Source: Phoronis australis (taxonomy: Eukaryota; Phoronida; Phoronidae). From it: a stretch of 64,000 bases of DNA. The translations under genes and the position numbers were made by a program. This document shows positions 49,601 to 58,600 of this stretch, in pieces. How positions within the stretch are numbered: the stretch's first letter is position 1; each line of letters begins with the position of its first letter. The notes below the pieces were generated by a model, which was given only the letters and a program-made list of their open reading frames with translations, was not told the origin of the DNA and did no database searches. Where the stretch lies: the NCBI GenBank assembly GCA_002633005.1, contig NMRA01000358.1, positions 373,213 to 437,212 of the forward strand, written 5' to 3'.

Positions 49601-52600
49601 TTCCTAAGCATTTCGGGCTCTCAAGAAAGTCGGAAAACGATATACCCGCTTTCTTCGCAGCTTCGTAGTTCGGACAAACGGGAACGATGCACCGCGATAT
49701 AGTGGCATTCACTCTGTAGACGTACCACTGACGTCCCTGCGTCGTTTCTCACCTTCTTCACAGGTTAACGCGACACATCTCGGCAAGGTGAGGTAGACCG
49801 TATAATAGGCGATGTGGATATGTACTGATTAAGACGGTAAAAAAGGCTAATTAACTTGGGTGGCATTCTCCTTTAAAGTCCTGGTCTCATACGTTGTTAA
49901 GCCTTATTACGTGGTTAGAGGATGTTATAAGGATCCAAGAAGTACTTATCCCATAAACAATACACGATCCGTACTCGAAAAAAGTTTAAATGAACGCGCC
50001 ACTTACGATTTGCACCCGAAGAACCAACGCCATTTTGAACTAATCGCGGACCCGGAAGTACAATTCATTCAGGAACCCAGGCTAAGAAAACGCCGTCAGT
50101 GTGCATAGACGAGAGCTTGTTACCAGCCTGTAAACGGGGATAAAATAATTGACAATAATCAATTTTAATAAAATCAAAATACGGACAATTTTATCGAATT
50201 TGCTGAAGAAATGTGGCGAATAAGTTTGGACAGAAATTATTTTGCCGGACTCGGGACCGCAGTCTACCGGACCCTGTTCGGATCGAGACCAGACACTGGC
50301 GAACGGTAAAGGCATGCGGTTGCAAGCTGTTTTGTCAAAGTATTGTTCAAATCATAAATGCCGCATATGTTCAAAGGTAGTTTCAGACACTTGCATGAAA
50401 TTACGGGCTGGTTAGTCCTGTGTCACACTGCCGCGGCAGCCCTTAGCTAACCTCAGTGCCAGCTACCAGTATGAATACTAACTACAGCTTGTTAGTAGAC
50501 ATATACAGTTTTGCGTCAAGGCTACCCTTAGGCCTACCTTGTCGCTGGCCACAGCGCTCGCTCAAACGAGGTTTATTTAGAACTTGGATACTTCTAGCGA
50601 ACTGTGCAAAGTGAGCGCACCAAGCCTAAAAAATGGGGGCCTGGAATTTTTGGGAATGTCTACCTTTTATTATAAGATTCACTGGGTATGTTCAGAACTA
50701 TGAATTGTCCTGTCTCCTAGTGGAATATTGTCTCGTTTCTTGCTTCTCTGACTAAGGCAGACCTTTTTTTCCATTTCTCCAAATAGGGGGCTCGTTCGAG
50801 CACATAAGTATGACAAGTCCAATACAAAATGTTATCATTTTTATTCATTAAGCCAAAATCATTCAACCTTTTACATAACAAGTAACTCAAAATGCACATT
50901 CCTTTACAATATTTAGCATTACAAACACTATTCAATAGCAAAAGTTTCCATGATATGAAAGTGGACATACATTAACTGTTACCATGGTGACCGAATAGTG
51001 TTTCCTTACAACAGAATTTGACAAGCATGATTAAAAAAATATGAAGTTGCAAGGAACAGGAATTGGAGGCTTGAAGCTTCACAATCCAACATACCTTATT
51101 TCTCAAATCAAGATAATTCATATTGTTGACTTGATAACCTGAATTACGACGCAATAAGTTACAAAACATGACTTGAAAGCAATTTAGACTTAAAATTTAG
51201 AAAAATATGAATCATTTTGTGACACCTAATCAAGCCTTGAACAGAAGTTGACAGTCAAACAAAAAAACATTTCAAATTTTCAACTATTTTTTTAGCTTAG
51301 TGTAAGATCACCTGAATGGAAATTCACAGTAAAATAATATATCTTATTTTTGCACAAAAACACGAAAATCGTAAAAAGTTCCTTTTTTGTAGCAACGTTT
51401 GTCAAAATGTATCAACGTTAAATCTTCACAAATTACAAAGTAACAGGTTGAACATGCCTTCCAGTTCAGCAAAAGTCGCCATGTTGTCGGTGCCGCCAGA
51501 CTTGAGACGACGTCTAACGGGAATTGTGAGCACATTTATCACTTAATGAGTAACAACTGCGAGGCTGAAATTTGGTGAACACTGTTGAATCGTGCAGAAT
51601 AGTAAGTAAAGATATGTCTCACTAAATTTCACCGTAAATTGTTGGCGAAAACAATTTACGCAACGTTTCAAACTCGTAACTTATCCCGCTGTCCTCCAAT
51701 ATGGCCGACGCGATCCAAACAAAGTGACCCAAATTTCGCCACAAAAATTGCGATAACTTTACACTGCTTGCCCCGATTTTGATACTTTTTCGATTTTTAA
51801 AGAGTAGAATGCACTACCTTTCCGTATTTTTTCAAAACGAGAAAAAAATCAAAACGAAAAAAATTGGTTCGACTCATAATGGTTCCTAGTTTCGACCGCC
51901 CAACGTAGGGAACTAAACACCAATGCTATCGAGCAAGCGATAGCAAATTCAGTTACAAGGAAAAAATGGCGTCGTTCAGGACAAGTTCTTGAGCCGGAAA
52001 TGTGGGTACGGAAATAACCGATGACAGCCGGTAATTATACCAAAGCCTAAAAGTGACGTTTTAATCAGCAAATGGTGGATTAATTAACTGGGTGTACTCC
52101 TGTACGAGCAACCTAACCTGTCAACATTGTTTGACCACTCGAAAGCTAAACACAAATATGTTTTAAGGTTTGCACTCTTTTTAATATTTCTTGCCAATAT
52201 CGGAATTTTGGCTCTGGGTTATAGTCTTGTAAGTGTGTGACCCGCCGCCTCTGCGATCACTTTCTGGTTCATTATAACCATACACACTGTACATGACAAC
52301 CCTTTCCATAGCACTGACGAAAACGAATTAAATATAGTGAATCAAGAGTCAAAATGCATTGCATGCCTACCTACTTACCTTAAAAAATCTGCAATGACTG
52401 ATCATGCTCTTGATTTTAATCATGTAAGTAATTGGGATGATGCTCGTCCTGTTGAGTAGGAAAATAATTTAAGATCTAAAGTCAGACGGTACATTCATAG
52501 TGAAATAACGTACAGCTAGTGTTAGGCTACTAAACTTTTTTAAATGAAAACTGTACATTATGTCTCAAAATGCTGTTAGGAATTTTGATTATTGATGGCA

Positions 52601-55600
52601 GTCACCACGTCTTTCAATCTACCGTCGAAGTACTTTCTATCTGCTGGAATAACTTCACATCCTATCCTAACCCTACCGTTCACTACGTTTCCGTTTTTCA
52701 CCACAAGGTTCCTTAATATTGCCGGTATGCATTTCATCCGCTACCTTGTAATAATTCGTTCTAAACCCTTCAAAAGCAATCTCCCATCGATGAGAAACTT
52801 TGTTGTCAAAGACATTTCATCCACGAATGCCCTTTTAGGGGATTGTCTCGCCCCTGATGCCCACTACTTTTCTGCTCTAGTTACTTGTCTAGCCGGTTCG
52901 TTGCTGTAGCCAAAAAACTCACTGACACTGTGCACCCACCTCTTGCCTTAGCCACGCTGTAACATAGCACAGAACTTACTTGTTGATTACTGCAAATTTC
53001 GGTCTCAATTTCTGCTAATGGCAGATAAGCAACTGACGTATCCATTGCTCACGTTTATCGGCAAAAGGTCTTGGAACACCCAGTTTAAAACCAGTAATCA
53101 ATCCACATGGGACAAACGCGCCGTCCGCAATGTTCAACATGACCCATCGAAGAGTTAGTTATACCATGCAGCACAACGAGTAAGATAGCTTGGATTTAGG
53201 ATTTGCACTCGTTTTACTAATGCTAGATCATCTACGAATAAGTATTAGCATTCGCATTATGGTGAGAACTCTTTGGGTGAGGATTAATACTCTCTGAATT
53301 CGGTTACCAACAATTTTGGTTGGATATTTCAAGTATTTTTTCTTCTGTGACGTAATCAATGGAAGTAAAATCTCCGCCATTGGGTTGTTCTACACCGGCC
53401 GTGAAACGGACTGGCCTCGAAGAGTCGAACATTGCTTGAGAAGAATACTATGAAAAAGTCCGTGTGCGGAGGATGCAGTAATAGCAATATGACAGACATT
53501 ATGTCACTTTTTGTATCAAAAAACCCTAAGATCGTCCAGAAATGGCACGGGTTTGGGCGTCGGACACGGGTATGGCGGTGCACGGTGGTGCAAGCGACCA
53601 GCTCCGGGGCCGCGCGCTGTGCTTACCCCATTTTGAAGAATCGTACTTCGACCCGAGATTTGCTGAAAGTTTCTCTAACGTTTAAGTGCGTTTGGTGGAC
53701 AAAAAGTATATTGTGTAGTGCCATTCCTCGGAACGATGTATGGGCCTCAGCATCAAGATTACTGAGATAATTAATGTGATGAAGTAAGAAATTTCTCATC
53801 AGTCTATTCTAGTTCAAGATTTTGTGGCAGCGCATGCTATACACATATACGACAATTCACAACTGTAGAAATGGAATGTAGATGTCAGGCAAATTGCTTG
53901 AGGTCACGACCGCAACCGGGACAGAGGCTAGAGTCGGGCACTGGAACTAAATAATCGACGAGTCTCAACAGTACAAAGCTTGCATACGTTTTGGAACAAA
54001 CAATCATTTACCATAAGTAAAATTAAGTTACAATAACAATAATTAGATATCATCATTCCTCACACAAGCACTCGGTATTCGAGGAAATGAAATCAATATG
54101 GCCGCTATTTGCGACTGCGGTTTGACAGTCAAGGTAAAACCTTCGGTTACAGAATTTCAGTTCGACACACACGCGCGCGCATGCACGCACATCCACACGC
54201 ATATATACTGCTCGACACTAAAGTGGTTACAAATGTAAGTTGTGATCCAATAAAAGTAATACATGTAATTACTATTCAGAAATGTCACTTTTGACATCAG
54301 GACTGTCCGCAGACTGAGTAGGCACCGACTCGGCTTCACTTGCCAAAGACGCCGATGCGGGAGGGTAGAGTTTACGAGTAGGGTCTCAGACACGCAAATT
54401 GTACCGATATGGCGAGGGCTAACTCATTATCTGTTTCATGTATGTCCTTAATGTCGCCATCAACCTCATCTCCTTACCTGTCTTCACAATACTCGCTCTC
54501 TGAGTCTTCGTATCCTTACAAAATCACTACTATCCGCCATTACACCTCAGTATTCTGCTGTCATCTGACCAGCTTCTACCGTTGACATCACCTGGCGAGC
54601 CCAAAAATCAGTAACTTTTCTTTAAAATTCAAAATTCCGCAATTATTTCCCAAAATTATTGTTTATTTAGTTAGATTTTATGTTATAAAATTATTATATG
54701 CATGGTCTACATGCGCGTACCCAGGGGGGGGATGGGGGCATAAAGGTCCGTCTCAAAGACACAAAAAGATCGAGAAACAAAAGTTCACTGAAAAGGCACA
54801 GGCGCACAGTGAAGGTGATACCCCGTTTTTTAGTCCTCCCCACTTTTTGTCAGCAAAAGGTCCACATCGCCAGAAATTCGAGCCCCCCCATATCAAAAGC
54901 TTGGTGCACGCATGGTCTAAAACCTCAAAAACTGTAAAATTCATTGTATGAACACTTTGAAGATTGGTTCTCAGCTGACACTGAACTTAGGATTTGTGTT
55001 TCCTTTATTGTTGGGGGATGGCCTACGATTTAGGATTAGCACTCCTACAGTAGTGAATTTATTCTGAGGATAGCAGTCATTTGAATATCACCGTCAGCTA
55101 ATAATTTATTTTGTATTAGCACTCGTTTTTTACATTCTAAGATCCCAATGGGTGTAGCATTTGTACGGGAAATACTGTTATTGATTCACGTTATCATGTT
55201 GCTTTTGGATTACGGTTCTGGTTTTATTCAAATCAGATCATGCTACACTTAGGGATTTATAATGATTATCACTTTACCATTTTCAGATCACGTTAGATTT
55301 TGAATTATTACTCCTTTTATTATTGTCAAACCGCGTTTGATTTACCATTGGTACTCGTATTACTACTAGGCGTATTGTCAGGTCATGTTGCATTACGGAT
55401 AAGCAATCGTTTTACTCAGATTATTCTATCAGTCTTAGGGTTTGTTTTAGAAATTCCGATCACGTTGAATTTAGTATTGGAACTCATGTTACTTAGTGTC
55501 AGATCACGATGGATTTGGTATGATCACTAGTTTCCGTCGCCAGATCACGCTGAATTAGGGATTAGAACTCAATTAACTACATGCACAATAATTGTCAGAT

Positions 55601-58600
55601 CACGTTTGATATGATTCAAATTTATTCTGTCAGATCACGCCGCTGTCTTGAAACTATGTCGTCCATTCTTTTTCTCTCAGCGCTGAATCGATTGTGACTT
55701 TCTGTGCATTAAAGCTGTTGTTGTGTCTGTCACTTTTTGAACTGTGCAATGCCTGAGAAAAGAGTGTCACTCTTCAACACGCTTAACTAACCTTCAGATA
55801 GGAAACACTTTCGTTGAGTGCAGGAGTCAGACGTGAAATACATTTACACTTCACCCTGAACTGCAATGGAAATCCAATTTTGAACTGTCATCGTACCGCA
55901 GACGTTCAGCAGCCACCTCGTAAGCGAAACAGAACTAATTTTCCTCAGTACTGTGTAGTAATTGTCACATCGAAGTAAAAAAATCAGCGTTTTACAACTA
56001 GTGTTAAACGCAGTTTTCCCGGATTGATATGTTGTTGTCTTAAATTAAATTAAACGGAAAAAATAGCGTGACATTTGTAACACTTTTGGTTCCACAATTG
56101 TTATTTAAGGACAGCGAAGCGCGTGATTTCCTCGGGTGGCTAGTGTTTTGAGGTGAGCCCAGTACAATATTTTATTGACTCCAAATCGTTCCTCATGTCC
56201 CGTCCACACAAGTACGTTTTCGTTTGTAATCTCGCACGTTGATGCTTGTAACAACGTCAATGCTTGCAAATGGCACTGGGCAACAGCTTCGCTACTAAGA
56301 AAAACTCACAGAATTGAACAGTGTGTAGAAACACTGTTTTGCTGCACAACGTGAACCTTTCTTTTATGTACTCGTAACTGAGGCCATGACCAATTAAAAG
56401 TAAGGTTTTGTTGCGCGGTCTTGTTCAACTGCGTTCGTCTGTTTTTACAGCATTGGCGATTTTAGCATGGAATACGACAACGCGCTAGCCAGCGTCAACT
56501 ACAATGGCACAGTGTTCTTCTCGCCCATCGTCAAATTGGACAGCATCTGTGGGATGGACATCGCTCTGTTTCCATTTGATGATCAGACGTGCGAAATGAG
56601 AATAGCTTCTTGGATGTACGATATGTCTATGGTGGACGTTGTAAAGTGTGAGTTACGGATGTACAACACGTACATGTATATGATAGATACTGGATAGTGG
56701 GGGTTGTGGCTTTATGACACATCTGTGGTGGATATTTGAAAGTTAAGTACATGAATGCGCACTATGTCTAATGTGAACATTGGAAATACAGTGGCGGATC
56801 TAGGATACCATAAGTGGGGGCCCAACATGTTGTCTGGGGAATTGGGCAAAGCGCCATTGTATGTGCAGCACAGGCCCGAAGGTGCGGAGCCGGGTATGTG
56901 AACCTTCTGTTCGTAAAACCTACCGGTGGACTAAAAAAATAAGAAATAAAAAACCCGAACGCCGCCATCTGCGGTAAACCCTTCTCCGCGTCCTAGTTGC
57001 TTATTCAATATTTCCTCGCGCTCGCTTCACGCTGTTGCTGTTCCATTTTTGCTTACGGCAGCCAAGGGGGGACCCTGACCCCCCAAATCCGCCTATGAAA
57101 TAGTAAGCAATGGATGCACGATAATCTAAGGTGAATATTAGGACGAGTACGCTGTGTCTATGGTGGACATTGGGTAGATTTAGTTATGGGTGTACGATAT
57201 GTGCGATAACTCTATGGTGGATATTAGACGTATGAGTTATTCATGCATGTTATGTTTTTATTGTGAACATTAGAAAGTGTGAGTTATGGATTTACAATAT
57301 GTCTGGATTAGATATTGGAATATGAGAGCTAAAGACGTAGGATATGGCTATGGTGGATATCCGAAAGCATAGGTTATGGATGTGTGATATGTCTATTGCG
57401 GATGTTGGACAGAGTGTGTTATGGATGATATAAGGTGAATATTGAGAAGAATGAGTTATGGATTTGAGGTACGATATGTGTCCGGTGGAAATTAGACAAA
57501 TAAGTTATGGGTGCACAATATGTCTGTGGTGGGAACAGGAAAGTGTGAACTATGGACATGCGATATGTCTCGAGTGGATATTGGAAAGTATGAGTTTTAA
57601 ATGTTCATGTATAATACGTCGATGGTGATTTTTGGAAAGAATGGGTTATGGATGAACGATGTGTCTATAGTGAATTTTGGAACGAGTAAATGATGGATGT
57701 ACGCTATGCTTATGGCGGACATTTTTAAGAGTAAGATACGGGTACTCAATATGCCTTTGGTGTATGTTGAACCTGCATATGGTAACACTATATAAAAACT
57801 AGAGCCACCCACATCACGGATTTTGTGATATCTGCCGGTTGCCAAGTTGCATATCGATTTCTTTTTCTTCGAAGTGCTGTTCAATCAACCATGCTTATTT
57901 TTCAGACAAAGAAAACGTTGTGTTGGACAAGTACACGAAATCCGGCGAGTGGGACATTGTCAACACCAGTGTAGTGAGGATAGAAAGCATATACCCCTGT
58001 TGCCCCGACGTAATTTATCCGATCGTAACGTTTAAGCTGCATCTGCGCAGACGCCGCGTTTACTACATAGTGAACCTCATCGTGCCTTGCATATTGTTAT
58101 CCATGATAGCAGCGTTTGGTATACTTGTTCCGCCGGAAACAGGGGAGAAAGTTACTGTACAGGTAAGGTTGATAATAAACGATTGCAGTAATTCCAGTTT
58201 AGGCAGAAGCCATTAAAACCTCGGAGGCGTCGCCCTATCGGGTATTCGGTATCTCAGAGACTTAGCAGACGTTATGTTACAGGATATGGAATATAGAGTT
58301 GTATTCCGAAAGATATGATGAATTGCTCTCTGGTTTAGCTAACCTGCCGAGATGTCCATAAATGTAGCTAGAAAACACAGGAACCATACCCAAATTAAGT
58401 AAATGGTTAACCCTCGGTCAAGCTTAACGTTTGGCTAACTTCAGAAATGGTTGATCGGATTCAAATGAATTTTTGATGCCACGCTCTCTTTCTCTAAACA
58501 CCGATGTGATTTCTTTTTAAAATGTCTCATATTCTCATGAAGTGCAGTAGAATATTGGATCTATGGTTTTCATAAAATAATTGTTGCATAAAACGCAAAA

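Larger units (their letters stand above)
48230..49872 (-). mobile_element. Kolobok-like TTAA element, 1.64 kb, internally deleted
   Basis: Left end AGGAGAATGCCAGCC (48230 on); right end on the minus strand AGGAGAATGCCACCC (from 49872). Both ends are bordered by TTAA (48226-48229 and 49873-49876), a four-base target duplication typical of Kolobok and piggyBac elements. A THAP-domain remnant reads inward from the right end, and Kolobok transposases carry an N-terminal THAP finger, which favours Kolobok. No DDE transposase core is left. Confidence 0.75.

Noticed and set aside
57839-57905. Start of the nAChR exon E frame at an upstream in-frame start codon
   Set aside because: The residues before 57906 do not fit the family, while the TTATTTTTCAG acceptor and the split Tyr codon fit exactly.
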